Shown here: piece after piece, positions 8,022 through 16,950 of the stretch
How the letters are laid out: each line of letters opens with the position of its first letter
Numbering within the stretch: position 1 is the first letter of the stretch
Source: Roseovarius sp.
Lineage (GTDB): Bacteria > Pseudomonadota > Alphaproteobacteria > Rhodobacterales > Rhodobacteraceae
Length of the DNA: 64,000 nt
Reading direction: 5' to 3'
Assembly: GCF_030373445.1 (NCBI RefSeq)
Contig: NZ_JAUCYU010000003.1
Location: 62,001 to 126,000 of the forward strand
Position numbers and translations under genes: made by a program
The notes under the pieces: model-generated
Databases searched by the model: none
Told to the model about the DNA's origin: nothing
Seen by the model: only the letters and a program-made list of their open reading frames with translations

Positions 8022-9440
8022 TCAGACGGTGGCCCGGATATGCGGTGAGCGCCCGTAAAGAGCGACCATCGGCAGGATCAGCAGACCGAAGATGAACTGT
8101 TGCCATTCGTACTGGAGCCCGATGCCCTGCAGGAACGAGGTCAGCACCTGCAGCACGAGGACACCGATCACGGTAAAGCCATAGCCACCGTTGCCGCCCA
8201 GCAGAGACGTACCCCCGATGACGACAGCGGCCAGCGTGGTGAAAAGATAGGGGTCGCCCACCCCGATGAATGCCCCGCCGGACCAGCCCAGCAGAAGCGA
8301 GCCGGTCAGCGCCGCGAAGACGCCGGAAATGGTGTAACAGCCGACCCAGTACTTGAACTCGCTCACGCCGATCAGGCTGGCCGAGCGGCGATTGCCGCCA
8401 AGCGCGTAAAGGTTCCGGCCCCAGGCCGTGGTTCTCAGCCCGATGATCATGACGATGGCGATGATGATCCAGATAGCGATGGTCGGCGGGAAGTTCATAC
8501 CGATGAACTTTCCGTTCATCGCCGCCAGGTTCGACAGCCATTTCGGCACCGTCCCGAACACGTTCCCGGCGAATTGCGAGCCGATCGAAGTCATGATCTG
8601 GGTGAAGCCTGCCAGCGCGAAGCCCGACCCAAGCGTCACGATCAGCGCCTGCCCCTGCAAGCGATAGCTCATGATGCCGTTAAACAGCCCGACGATGCCA
8701 CCCAGCACGAGGATGAAGCCGAAGGCCACGAAGGACGGCACGCCAAGCGTGATCAGGAACAGAAGCGCGATGTTGGACGAGCCGATCACGAAGGGGATCG
8801 ACAGGTCGAGCCCGCCCAGAAGCGCCACCATCGTCTGCCCGACGCTGGCGATGCCGAGGAAGGCCGCAAAGAGCAGGATCGCCTTGATGTTGGGCCCCGA
8901 GAGAAACCCCTCGATAGAGAAGGCCGAGATGACGATTAGCGCAAACAGCACGATCAGCCCGATGAAGGCGCTGCGGCCCGAGGCGAACTGGCCCGAGACC
9001 TTGAAGGCGAATAGCAGGATCAGCTCGAGGACGAGGAAGCCGATCAGGTTCTTGATCGACCGGAATTCCGGAATGGCCGCGGTCAGCAGCAGGTACAGCA
9101 CCAGCAGCCCGGCCATCGCGATGATCAACACGCGGTTGTTGCGCCAGAGCTTCCTGGTCCGGCCGCTGCGTTCCTCCTGTTCGTCCTCGGTCTCCTCCGC
9201 CCGGGCCGCGGCGTTGGCCTCGAACGCGGCCACGATATAGTTGAGGAGCAGGAAGAGAACCGTCGCCGTCAGGATCGTGAAGAGGATCACCCTTTGGGCC
9301 GAGACCTCCTGCGCGAAGCCGACGCCGAGACCGATGGCCGCCACGACCAGCGAAAGCCCGATATTCAGCCATACCAGCGCGATCGACTTCGGCATCGGCA
9401 GCACGGAGACGCGGCCCCTTGTATCTGAACGCTCGGTCAT
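8022..9440 (-). CDS. Sugar-type ABC transporter permease (RbsC-like) with N-terminal extension
   Basis: The product has 472 residues. The C-terminal part (from about residue 140) is a BPD_transp_2 permease: it has the signature GLDLSIPFVIGSSNIALL, the cytoplasmic coupling motif around GRNLYALGGNRRSASLIGV, and the end motif VVIGGTSLLGGNGGYGFTVIGVL. Normal RbsC-like permeases are about 320 residues. Here roughly 130 residues precede the core: two membrane helices, an acidic/basic linker (EETEDEQEERSGRTRK) and a further helix. The start overlaps the stop of the other permease by ATGA, which indicates translational coupling. The pair should form the membrane channel for the ATPase encoded at 12194-14356. 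The ligand is unknown. Confidence 0.88.
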   Translation of the reverse strand: MTERSDTRGRVSVLPMPKSIALVWLNIGLSLVVAAIGLGVGFAQEVSAQRVILFTILTATVLFLLLNYIVAAFEANAAARAEETEDEQEERSGRTRKLWRNNRVLIIAMAGLLVLYLLLTAAIPEFRSIKNLIGFLVLELILLFAFKVSGQFASGRSAFIGLIVLFALIVISAFSIEGFLSGPNIKAILLFAAFLGIASVGQTMVALLGGLDLSIPFVIGSSNIALLFLITLGVPSFVAFGFILVLGGIVGLFNGIMSYRLQGQALIVTLGSGFALAGFTQIMTSIGSQFAGNVFGTVPKWLSNLAAMNGKFIGMNFPPTIAIWIIIAIVMIIGLRTTAWGRNLYALGGNRRSASLIGVSEFKYWVGCYTISGVFAALTGSLLLGWSGGAFIGVGDPYLFTTLAAVVIGGTSLLGGNGGYGFTVIGVLVLQVLTSFLQGIGLQYEWQQFIFGLLILPMVALYGRSPHIRATV

Positions 9441-10774
9441 TTCGGCACCCCGAAGAGGCTGCTGTCAGGCTGCACGATGATCGCCACGAATAGCGCGATC
9501 AGCATCGCGGCAACGAAGAGGTAGAGGAACGGGCCCATCTTGCGGGCTCCGGACTCGGCATCGACCAACCGCGCGGCAAGGACGATGGCAATGGCGCCCA
9601 GGCCGGCGATCAGGGCAAAGGCCTGAACCGGCGAGATCCGGAATCCGTCGGCGGCCACGCGTGCCGGCTCGATCAGGAAATACCGCTCGGAGGTCGCCGC
9701 CTCGACGGCGACCGGCGCGACCTCGGCATAAGTGTCGAAGGTGCCGACCTGCATCATGATGCTGAGGACGATGACGCCCAGAACGAGGAACGCGCTCCAG
9801 GGCGAGATGAAGCTGACGTAGCGCGCGATCACCGGAACGAGCAGCGTCAGCAATAGCGACAGCACGAGGATGATCCCGTAGACCATCTGCGTCATGAACG
9901 CCTGGATGGCGCCGAAATTGAAGGTTGCCAGCACGTACCCGATCAGCCACAGGCTGACCGCGCCCAGAAGCGCCCCGGTCACGCCGCCGCGTCCGCCGGA
10001 CAGCGCCACGCCGCCCAGCACCAGCGCGGTGATTGCCGTCAGCGTCATGCTCTGCCCCTGCGTCGGGTCACCCGACGAGATCAACGCGGTGTAACAGATC
10101 GCACCCAGCCCGACATAAACCCCGGCAATGAGGTGGGCGCCGATACGCACGACGTCGGTGCGCACACCCGAGGTCCAGGCGGCGCGCTCGTCATAGCCCA
10201 TCATCTTGAGGTTGGTGTAGAAGGTCGAGGCGGTGAACAGGTACCAGCTCAGCGTGGCCACCACGAGGATCACCAGGACCGGCGAGAAGATCGTCGTACC
10301 CGCGCCCCAGCTCATCATGAATTCCGGTGCCACGCCGCCCGGCCGTGGCAGGATCACGAGGTTGATGCCGGTGAGCGCGAGGAAACCCGAAAGCGCCACG
10401 ATGATCGGCTGCACCCGCACCCAGATCACGATCAGCGCAAAGAGGAGCTGGTAGAGCATGCCCAGCCCGATCGCCACGATGAAGGTCGCGATCGGGCTGG
10501 ACAGGATTTCGGCCGTGCTGAGCTTGACGATGACAACGTTGATAAAGGCCAGAAGCGGCCCGACAGCCAGGTCGACCGTGCCGCGCCCGGCCACCGCCAG
10601 CACCATCAGCGCATAGGTCGCAAGGATCACCGGCGCCGCCACGATCACCGCGCTGCCGATACCCGATTCCGTGATCAGGCTCGGCCCGCGGATGACCGCC
10701 GTTCCAAGCAGGGCGGCCATCAGCACGATGGGCACCAGCAGGTAGGCGTTTGCGGAAGAGGCGCGGGTTGCCAT
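9437..10774 (-). CDS. Sugar-type ABC transporter permease with C-terminal extension
   Basis: The protein has 445 residues. Residues about 10-310 form an RbsC/BPD_transp_2-type permease with GRGTVDLAVGPLLAFINVV as the membrane signature and LVLGGVALSGGRGGVTGALLGAV near the coupling end. About 125 further residues follow the core, with extra membrane segments and a periplasmic-looking loop, mirroring the N-terminal extension of its partner permease. ATGA overlap with the downstream permease indicates a coupled heterodimeric channel. The alpha/beta hydrolase gene precedes it by 32 bases. Confidence 0.87.
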   Translation of the reverse strand: MATRASSANAYLLVPIVLMAALLGTAVIRGPSLITESGIGSAVIVAAPVILATYALMVLAVAGRGTVDLAVGPLLAFINVVIVKLSTAEILSSPIATFIVAIGLGMLYQLLFALIVIWVRVQPIIVALSGFLALTGINLVILPRPGGVAPEFMMSWGAGTTIFSPVLVILVVATLSWYLFTASTFYTNLKMMGYDERAAWTSGVRTDVVRIGAHLIAGVYVGLGAICYTALISSGDPTQGQSMTLTAITALVLGGVALSGGRGGVTGALLGAVSLWLIGYVLATFNFGAIQAFMTQMVYGIILVLSLLLTLLVPVIARYVSFISPWSAFLVLGVIVLSIMMQVGTFDTYAEVAPVAVEAATSERYFLIEPARVAADGFRISPVQAFALIAGLGAIAIVLAARLVDAESGARKMGPFLYLFVAAMLIALFVAIIVQPDSSLFGVPK

Positions 10775-10806
10775 GTTTGCCGTCGTCTTTCGTCAGTTGC
10801 AGCCGG

Positions 10807-11760
10807 TCAGAGATCGATCACGCGGCGGTCGCTCTTGGTCTCCGACGAGCGGCTGCGCGAGCCCCCGTCAGAGCCGCGGGACGACCAGTCGCGCGCCGTC
10901 TTGCCCCGGCGTTCGGGATCGTTCTGGACGATCTTCTTCAGCACCGGCGTGATCACCTCCTTGAACTTCTCGGGGTCTTCCGAGGTCGGGAAGTGGCCGC
11001 CGCCGAAGATGACGCACTCGCTGTTCTTGACCTTCTCGGCGGTGCGCTGGGTCATCTCGGGGGTACAGGCGAAATCGTATTCCCCGGTCAGGAAGTAGAT
11101 CGGCACCTTGCCCGAGATCTTGTGGACCTTGTCGCGATAGTCGCTGTCGACCGAGTAGTAGTAGAGGTCGCCCTTGAAGATGCCCGGGCCGCCCTGGGCA
11201 TAGTACCACCAGGTTTCCCACCGGTATTCATCGGGGCTGTCGGGCGCCATTAGGCCGAAGACGGCGGTGGCACAGGCCTCGCCACCATGAATGGCAGGGT
11301 GATGCAGCGGGTCGATCCACCAGCCCGGCGAATGATCGCAGCCTTCCAGAGCGATCAGGGCCGAGTATTCATTCTCGTAGCGCAGCGCCAGTTCGAGGCA
11401 GATGTTGCCGCCCATCGACTGGCCCATCACGACCGGCTTGTGCAGCTCCAGCGCGCGGCAGAATTCGAGGATGAACTCGGAATAGAAGCTGGTGGTCAGC
11501 TTGTACTCGTCCTCCATCAGCTGGAAGCCTTCCGGGGGAAGCGACTTGCCGTGCCACGGCAGGTCGAACGCGATCATCCGGAAGTTCGAGTTCATGTCCG
11601 GGTCGCTGAGCTGATGGCGGTATTCGCGCCCGTCGGCGCCGGCGGTGTGCAGGCAGACCATGGGAATGCCCTCGCCCGCTTCTTCGTAATAGGTCCGGTA
11701 CGTCTTGCCCTGGCAGGTGATGTAGACGTAGCGGCCGACGATCGGATCATGCTTGTTCAT
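10807..11760 (-). CDS. Alpha/beta hydrolase
   Basis: The 317-residue enzyme is an alpha/beta-hydrolase fold protein. The nucleophile elbow is GQSMGG with Ser115. The HTAG stretch at 38-41 is the oxyanion site. Asp229 in GEYDFACTP and His256 in GGGHFPTSEDP complete the triad. The last 35 residues are a disordered Ser/Arg-rich tail absent from most relatives. No signal peptide is present, so it acts in the cytoplasm, presumably cleaving an ester, lactone or similar bond in the imported compound. It lies between the SCP2-like gene (12 bases upstream) and the permeases, in the same apparent operon. Confidence 0.86.
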   Translation of the reverse strand: MNKHDPIVGRYVYITCQGKTYRTYYEEAGEGIPMVCLHTAGADGREYRHQLSDPDMNSNFRMIAFDLPWHGKSLPPEGFQLMEDEYKLTTSFYSEFILEFCRALELHKPVVMGQSMGGNICLELALRYENEYSALIALEGCDHSPGWWIDPLHHPAIHGGEACATAVFGLMAPDSPDEYRWETWWYYAQGGPGIFKGDLYYYSVDSDYRDKVHKISGKVPIYFLTGEYDFACTPEMTQRTAEKVKNSECVIFGGGHFPTSEDPEKFKEVITPVLKKIVQNDPERRGKTARDWSSRGSDGGSRSRSSETKSDRRVIDL

Positions 11761-11772
11761 GGCTCGCTCTCC

Positions 11773-12177
11773 TTAAACTTCGCGCATCAGCGCCAGCATC
11801 CAGGTCAGCGCCCGCAGGTTCTGCCAAAAGGTCAGCTGGTTGCCTTCGATATGAAGCTGCTTGTGCAGCGGGTGCGCCATCGCCCAGATGTCATTGAACA
11901 TCGGCGGCGGCATTTTCTGGCTGAACTTCGACCAGGCCGAGGATGGCGCCCGCAGCGCGAACTCGTAACCGAGGTCGGAGGGTTCGAGCCCCTCGGATAT
12001 CTTCTCGATCTTGCCCTTGCGGACCTCGAGAAGGTAGTCGGTGTCGTCCACGCCCACCACGAAGCGGGCGTTGAAGAACCGTCCGATCCGCGGCAGGACA
12101 CGGTCCTCGTTCACAAGGCGCGCCCAGCGCTCGACCCACTCCAGGTCGAAGGCGTTTCTGCTGCCGAATTTGCTCAT
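11773..12177 (-). CDS. SCP2-like sterol-carrier-domain small protein
   Basis: This 134-residue protein has no membrane segments. The middle part (RFFNARFVVGVDDTDYLLEVRKGKIEKISEG) matches the beta-sheet core of SCP2/sterol-carrier-like domains, where a hydrophobic tunnel holds lipid-like molecules. The likeness is moderate. I start at the ATG at 12177 (MSKFGSRNAF); the longer frame to 12228 would overlap the preceding gene. It stands 16 bases after the ATPase-PEBP gene and 12 before the hydrolase. With a PEBP domain encoded next door, two proteins with hydrophobic ligand-binding folds sit beside the importer, which suggests an apolar or amphipathic substrate (inference). Confidence 0.6.
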   Translation of the reverse strand: MSKFGSRNAFDLEWVERWARLVNEDRVLPRIGRFFNARFVVGVDDTDYLLEVRKGKIEKISEGLEPSDLGYEFALRAPSSAWSKFSQKMPPPMFNDIWAMAHPLHKQLHIEGNQLTFWQNLRALTWMLALMREV

Positions 12178-12193
12178 TGTTCTCTCCTGTCTG

Positions 12194-14356
12194 TCAGGCC
12201 GCGGGCAGCGCCGCTTTGGCCGGGCCATAGGTTGCGGTGAAACTTGTCTGGTCGATCGTCACGGGCAGGATCGCCTGCGCGAAAGCCGGAAGGTCGGCAT
12301 CGGGCGGCAGGTCGAGCGTCCGTGTTTTGAGCGCGTAAAGCGTGAAGATGTAGCGGTGCGCCCGGTCGGGCGGCCATGGCCCGCCATAGCCGCGCCCGAA
12401 GCCGGGGATGCCGAAGGTGACGAAATCGGGGTTCAGCTCCTGCGAGCCCGAGGGCATGGCCGACGTCATCGACGCGCCCTCCTTCAGGCTGCGCGCGTCG
12501 CCGGGGATGTTGTAGACCAGCCAGTGCGCGAAGCTGCGCGGAAACTCGAACTCCGGCGGCAGGTCGGGATCGGTGATCGACAGGGCAAAGCTTTGCGTGC
12601 CCTCCGGCACCCCTTCCCATTCCAGCGCGGGCGAGCGCTTGTTGATTTCGGAAAACCGGTCCGGAATGATGCTGCCCTGCGGGATATCGGGGGCCAGCAG
12701 CAGGAAGCCCGATTGGTTCATGGAAATCCTCCTGTTGATCTCGGGGCGCATGCGCACCGGGCGCGCGGCCGGGCGGCCGGCCTCGTGGCGCGGGCGCCAT
12801 TCTATGACCTTGCGCGCCTCGTGGGTTTCCTCGCCCGGCATCGCCGCGTCGAGCTTGCGACCGAAAGTGGCGTTCAGGATGACATGGGGGTCGAAGGGCG
12901 GCTCGAAGGTCGAGGAGATCACCCCGCCCCGGAACACCAGCACGCGATTGCAGAGGTCGATGAACTCCTCGATCTCGGACGACAGGAACACCACCGCGTT
13001 GCCCCGCGCCGCAAAGGCCCGCAGGTTGCGATAGAGATCGAGCTTGGCGCCGACGTCGATGCCCCGCGCCGGATCGTTCAGCACCAGCACGCGCGGCCGC
13101 TCGGCAAAGGACCGCGCGATCAGGATCTTCTGCTGGTTGCCACCCGAAAGCGACGTGATCAGGTTGCCCGGGTCGCCCATCTTGGTGGCAAGGTTGCCGG
13201 TCTCGTGCTCGAAGATCGGGTCGAGCTTCTGCCGGTTGACGAAATTGAACGGCCCGCCCGCGGCATATTCCGGGTAGATCGACAGGCACATGTTCTCGTA
13301 GATCGACAGGTTCGGGAAGATTCCTTCCTTCTTCCGGTCGCCCGAGACATACGCGATTCCGTTGTGCCGGGCGCTGTGGAGATCGAAGATCGGTTCGGCC
13401 ACGCCGTGATGCACGGTATGAATCGATCCGCTCAAAGCCGGTTCGATGCCGGCCAGCGCCTGGACGAAATCGGCCTGCCCCTGACCATCTAGCCCGGTCA
13501 CGCCAACCACTTCGCCCGGGTAGAGGTTGAAATCGAAGGCGTCGGTATCGGGCCAGACGCGCATATCGTTGGCCCGAAGAACGGGGCGCTCGGCCTGCTT
13601 TTCGACCGGCTTGCTGGTGGAATGCGCGCTTTCACGTTCTGGGCCGGCGATCAGGTGCAGGATCTGTTCCTCGGTGATCTCTTCCTTGTTCAGCGTGCCC
13701 ACCGACACGCCGTCGCGCAGCACGGTGGCGCGGTCGGCAATCTGGACGAGTTCGGCAATCCGGTGGGTCACGATGAAGATGGCGCAGCCCTGCGCCGTCA
13801 ACTCGCGCATTTTCCGGAACAGTCGCTGGGTCGCCTCGAAATCGAGCGCGGCCGAGCTCTCGTCGAGGATCAGCACGCGCGGGTTCGTCAGCATGCCGCG
13901 GGCGATGGTAATCCACTGCTTGATCGACAGGGGAAGCTCGCCCACGATCGTTTCCGGATCCAGGTCGAAGCCCAGCAGCTCGCGCATGATTTTCTCGGCC
14001 CGGGCATAGCGTGCGTCGTAAGGCTCCGCTGTCGAGAACAGCCCGTCAGCACCGAGGAAGAGGTTGTCGATGACCGAGCATTCATCGGCCACCAGCACTT
14101 CCTGGTAGACGTTCGCAATGCCCAGCGCGCGGGATTCCGAGGGATTCGTGGCCGACTTGCCGAAGATCGACACCTGCCCCTGATCCGGCACCAGCACCCC
14201 GGAAATAACCTTGGCCAGCGTCGACTTGCCCGAGCCGTTACCGCCGATGATGGCGTGAACTTCCCCGGTAAATGCACGAAGACTGACCCGGTCAAGCGCC
14301 ACGGTCGGACCGAAGGTCTTGCGCACGTCGATGATTTCAGCCGCTACAGTAGCCAC
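12194..14356 (-). CDS. RbsA-like ABC ATPase fused in frame to a PEBP/YbhB-type domain
   Basis: The protein has 720 residues. Residues 1-510 are a tandem sugar-type ATPase: the first Walker A is GGNGSGKST at 38-46, with a poorly conserved signature LSIKQW. The second half has the degenerate Walker A usual for RbsA (GVTGLDGQGQAD) and a good LSGGNQQ signature. Residues 546-720 are a complete YbhB/YbcL phosphatidylethanolamine-binding-protein domain with the diagnostic TDPDLPPEFEF...AHWLVYNIPG. The junction (MRPEINRRIS) has no stop codon, yet contains a perfect AGGAGG six bases before the in-frame ATG of residue 546. The PEBP domain could thus be made both fused and alone. I infer a former two-gene arrangement. 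It should power the two downstream permeases. Confidence 0.87.
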   Translation of the reverse strand: MATVAAEIIDVRKTFGPTVALDRVSLRAFTGEVHAIIGGNGSGKSTLAKVISGVLVPDQGQVSIFGKSATNPSESRALGIANVYQEVLVADECSVIDNLFLGADGLFSTAEPYDARYARAEKIMRELLGFDLDPETIVGELPLSIKQWITIARGMLTNPRVLILDESSAALDFEATQRLFRKMRELTAQGCAIFIVTHRIAELVQIADRATVLRDGVSVGTLNKEEITEEQILHLIAGPERESAHSTSKPVEKQAERPVLRANDMRVWPDTDAFDFNLYPGEVVGVTGLDGQGQADFVQALAGIEPALSGSIHTVHHGVAEPIFDLHSARHNGIAYVSGDRKKEGIFPNLSIYENMCLSIYPEYAAGGPFNFVNRQKLDPIFEHETGNLATKMGDPGNLITSLSGGNQQKILIARSFAERPRVLVLNDPARGIDVGAKLDLYRNLRAFAARGNAVVFLSSEIEEFIDLCNRVLVFRGGVISSTFEPPFDPHVILNATFGRKLDAAMPGEETHEARKVIEWRPRHEAGRPAARPVRMRPEINRRISMNQSGFLLLAPDIPQGSIIPDRFSEINKRSPALEWEGVPEGTQSFALSITDPDLPPEFEFPRSFAHWLVYNIPGDARSLKEGASMTSAMPSGSQELNPDFVTFGIPGFGRGYGGPWPPDRAHRYIFTLYALKTRTLDLPPDADLPAFAQAILPVTIDQTSFTATYGPAKAALPAA
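12719..12733 (-). promoter_or_regulatory. Internal ribosome-binding site and start for the PEBP domain
   Basis: On the minus strand AGGAGG (12733-12728) is followed by a six-base spacer and ATG (12721-12719), in frame with and inside the ATPase gene. The 175-residue product starting here would be a full-length, free-standing YbhB-like protein ending at 12194. The match to the consensus site is perfect, unlike the weak sites in front of several true starts in this window. Confidence 0.6.
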
Positions 14357-14418
14357 GGCGACCTCCCCCTCGGGTCAGTATTCCACGAATTCCGGGATTT
14401 TCAGACAGTTTTGTTTTC

Positions 14419-14450
14419 GACCCGGCCGCCGCGCAAACGGCGGCCGGGTC
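14419..14450 (-). terminator. GC-rich hairpin between binding-protein and ATPase genes
   Basis: A perfect 13-bp stem (GACCCGGCCGCCG with its complement) encloses a six-base loop, starting 9 bases after the binding-protein stop. No T-run follows on the minus strand, so it is more likely an mRNA-stabilising or attenuating hairpin that raises binding-protein dosage than a full terminator. Confidence 0.55.
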
Positions 14451-14458
14451 TGCAACGG

Positions 14459-15655
14459 TTACTGCGCGGCCGGATGGGAGGCCGGATCGTAGGCTTCCGG
14501 ATCGGCAGGGTGCAGGAAGAAGTTGTCGAGGAAGTCCTTGCCGGCCCATTCCTCGATGCCCGGGTGGTACCAGCCCGCCGACTGCTCGGAGCAATCCTCG
14601 GGAATGGCTTCCATCATCTCTTCCTTGGTCATCTTGACGGGCGTTGTCAGGATCGACTGGATCTTCGGCCCCTGCCCCTGAAGCGTGCGCATCATGATGT
14701 TCCAGATCATCTCGAAATCGTCACCCGGAGGCCAGGCATGGATCGCCGCAGAGACGTAATCGGGGTTGTTCCGCCAGTAGCACAGCGCCCCCATTTCCGA
14801 GCCTATCGTGATCGGAACCATCGGACGGCCCGATTGCTGCAGGGCCCGCAGCGCGCCGAGTTCGGAGGCCGACTGGATCAGGATGCCGTCCAGCTTGCCG
14901 GGGTTGGTGGCCAGCCAGCGCTGAACCTCGGCCTGCGCGACCTGGTCGGTCCACATGCCGGCGATCGGGCCCTTGACCTCGATATCAGGGTATTCCGCCA
15001 TCGCCGCCTCGATACCCACGTTCTGGCTATCGGAGGCGGACGCGCCGGGGATACCTTCGACGTTCAGCACGCGGCCCTCGCCACCGATCTCCTCGGCCAT
15101 CCACTCGCCCATCATCCGGCCGCCCACGACGAAGTTCGCCGACGAGTTCACCGAATAGGGGCTGGTCAGGTAGCCGATGCCCGAGAACACGGCCACGTCA
15201 TTGTTGTAGGCATACTCGACCGACGCGTTTAGCGCGGTCGGGTTGGAACAGCAGACCACGATCGCGTCGACCCCCTGGTCGACAAGCTGCCGGATTTGCT
15301 GGATCTGGGTGGAATCGTTCAGGTTCGATTGGGTGATGATCACTTCGTCGATCATGCCGAGATCCTTCCACTTGGGAATGATCTCGTTCTGAAGCCGTTC
15401 CATCACCGCTGCACGCCACGTGTTGCCGGCATAGGACGACGCATAGCCGATCGTCCATGGCGGCGGGTTCTTGGCGACAAAATCGCGATAGGCGCTGTCG
15501 CCGATCGGCTGGTTCGGGTCCAGCAGGTCAGGATTGTAGAGCTTGTCCTGAATGTCCTGCGGCAACTCGTCGACACCGGCCGAAGCGACCGATGCGGCCG
15601 AGACGGCCGCACATAACGTGACGGCGCGCAGCACGGCTGCGGTATTCGAAATCAT
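14459..15655 (-). CDS. Sugar-type ABC transporter periplasmic binding protein
   Basis: The 398-residue precursor has a clear signal peptide (about residues 1-26, hydrophobic core AVTLCAAVSAASVASA). It then shows a type I periplasmic-binding fold of the Peripla_BP_4/RbsB kind: TIGYASSYAGNTWRAAVMERL, DQGVDAIVVCCSNPTALN in the hinge region and VGGRMMGEWMAEEIGG. It is longer than RbsB (about 300 residues). Together with the fused ATPase and two permeases it makes a complete importer; the ligand cannot be named. A GGGAGG ribosome site lies just before the ATG. A strong hairpin separates it from the ATPase gene. The preceding gene (CoA-transferase) ends 203 bases upstream, so this gene probably has its own promoter. 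Confidence 0.88.
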   Translation of the reverse strand: MISNTAAVLRAVTLCAAVSAASVASAGVDELPQDIQDKLYNPDLLDPNQPIGDSAYRDFVAKNPPPWTIGYASSYAGNTWRAAVMERLQNEIIPKWKDLGMIDEVIITQSNLNDSTQIQQIRQLVDQGVDAIVVCCSNPTALNASVEYAYNNDVAVFSGIGYLTSPYSVNSSANFVVGGRMMGEWMAEEIGGEGRVLNVEGIPGASASDSQNVGIEAAMAEYPDIEVKGPIAGMWTDQVAQAEVQRWLATNPGKLDGILIQSASELGALRALQQSGRPMVPITIGSEMGALCYWRNNPDYVSAAIHAWPPGDDFEMIWNIMMRTLQGQGPKIQSILTTPVKMTKEEMMEAIPEDCSEQSAGWYHPGIEEWAGKDFLDNFFLHPADPEAYDPASHPAAQ

Positions 15656-15858
15656 GGCTTACCTCCCTAGGTTTTATAGCCTTTGCGGCTTCTCCCTGCT
15701 GAAATTGAACCATCATAGTGCCGCCAATAGAAATAAGAAAATTCAATGGCTGGTATATCGCGGACCTATGATCTTCGTACGACCCAACCAAGGCGTGGCG
15801 ACATGGCGCAAGACGCCAGCCGCCACAAGGCTACCCGGTCAGGGCTTCTCCAATTTCT

Positions 15859-16950
15859 TCAGGTTTTCCGGGGCAGCGCCGGCACGGGCCCATAGTGACG
15901 GGGTTCGCCGACGAACGCGAAACCAGGCGCGGGAAAACTGACCGGTCCGTTCGGGGTGTCAACGGTCACACGTTGAAGGTGCGGATGTGCGGCCAGCCCG
16001 GCCATGTCATTGACCGAAGCGAAGGCGATCTGGCTGCGGGACAGGATGGCGATGGCCTCTTCAGCACTGAACCGGGAGAAGGCCCGCGCCACGCGCGCGT
16101 CGGTTTCTTCGCGGTTCCGGACGCGCTCGACATTCGTGGCGAACCGCGGGTCGCTGCCCAGCTCCGGTGCGCCTAGGAAATCGCGGCACAGGATACGCCA
16201 TTCCCGGTCGCTCTGAATGGAGATCAGGATCGGCGGGCCACTGCCCGGTTGAAAGGCGCCATAGGGCGAAATGGAAGGATGGGCGAGCCCTACACGCCGC
16301 GGGCTGTTGCCACCTTCGTGGTTGAGCAATGGCACAGCCAGCCAGTCCGCTATCACGCCGAACATCGACACGTTGATCTCGGCGCCCTCCCCGCTCTTCC
16401 CCCGACGGATCAGGGCCTCGAGAATGGCAGCATGGGCCGTGGCACCACTGGCAATATCGACGATGGAAATGCCCACCCGGGCTGGTTCCGTTGGCCCGCC
16501 GGTAATCGAGCAGAGCCCGGATTCCGCCTGGATCAAAAGGTCATAGGCCTTGCGGTCTGCCATCGGACCGTTGTCACCGTAGCCGCTGATGGAACAGATG
16601 ATGAGCTGCGGATGCTCGGCACGTAGCCGCGCCGTCTCGAACCCCAACCGCTCGAGCGCCCCGGGCTTGAGGTTCTGGATGAGGATATCCGCCCGCGCCA
16701 GCAGCCTCTCCAGCTCCGCGCTCCCCTCCTCCGACGCAAGATCAAGCGTGCAGGACTCCTTGCCGCGGTTCAGCCAGACGAAATAGCTGGATTGCCCCTT
16801 CACGACATCATCGTAGCCCCGGGCGAAATCGCCCTCGGGCCGTTCGACCTTGACCACATGCGCGCCGGCATCGGCAAGCCGGGCCGAAGCGAAGGGCGCG
16901 GCGACCGCTTGTTCGATGGCGACAACCTCGATGCCCTCCAGGGGAAGCAT
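15859..16950 (-). CDS. Class III CoA-transferase (CaiB/BaiF family)
   Basis: The 363-residue protein belongs to the CaiB/BaiF (formyl-CoA transferase-like) family that moves CoA between carboxylic acids. Visible features are the N-terminal EVVAIEQAVAAPFASARLADAGAHVVKVE Rossmann-like start, the conserved YFVWLNRGKESCTLDL segment, and Asp165 in the SIVDIASGA motif that aligns with the catalytic aspartate forming the acyl-anhydride. It is slightly shorter than most members (about 400). Its ATG shares one base with the TGA of the acyl-CoA dehydrogenase gene, so the two are translationally coupled: CoA activation and desaturation of the same acid is the simplest reading. Confidence 0.9.
   Translation of the reverse strand: MLPLEGIEVVAIEQAVAAPFASARLADAGAHVVKVERPEGDFARGYDDVVKGQSSYFVWLNRGKESCTLDLASEEGSAELERLLARADILIQNLKPGALERLGFETARLRAEHPQLIICSISGYGDNGPMADRKAYDLLIQAESGLCSITGGPTEPARVGISIVDIASGATAHAAILEALIRRGKSGEGAEINVSMFGVIADWLAVPLLNHEGGNSPRRVGLAHPSISPYGAFQPGSGPPILISIQSDREWRILCRDFLGAPELGSDPRFATNVERVRNREETDARVARAFSRFSAEEAIAILSRSQIAFASVNDMAGLAAHPHLQRVTVDTPNGPVSFPAPGFAFVGEPRHYGPVPALPRKT

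Noticed and set aside
7288..8541. A 417-codon frame on the minus strand overlapping the opsin-like gene and the end of the permease.
   Set aside because: It is Arg/His-rich without any fold signature, and both genes it overlaps have convincing alignments in their own frames.
14419..14450. A true Rho-independent terminator ending the binding-protein transcript.
   Set aside because: No T-run follows the stem on the minus strand, and the downstream ATPase gene needs expression from the same transcript.
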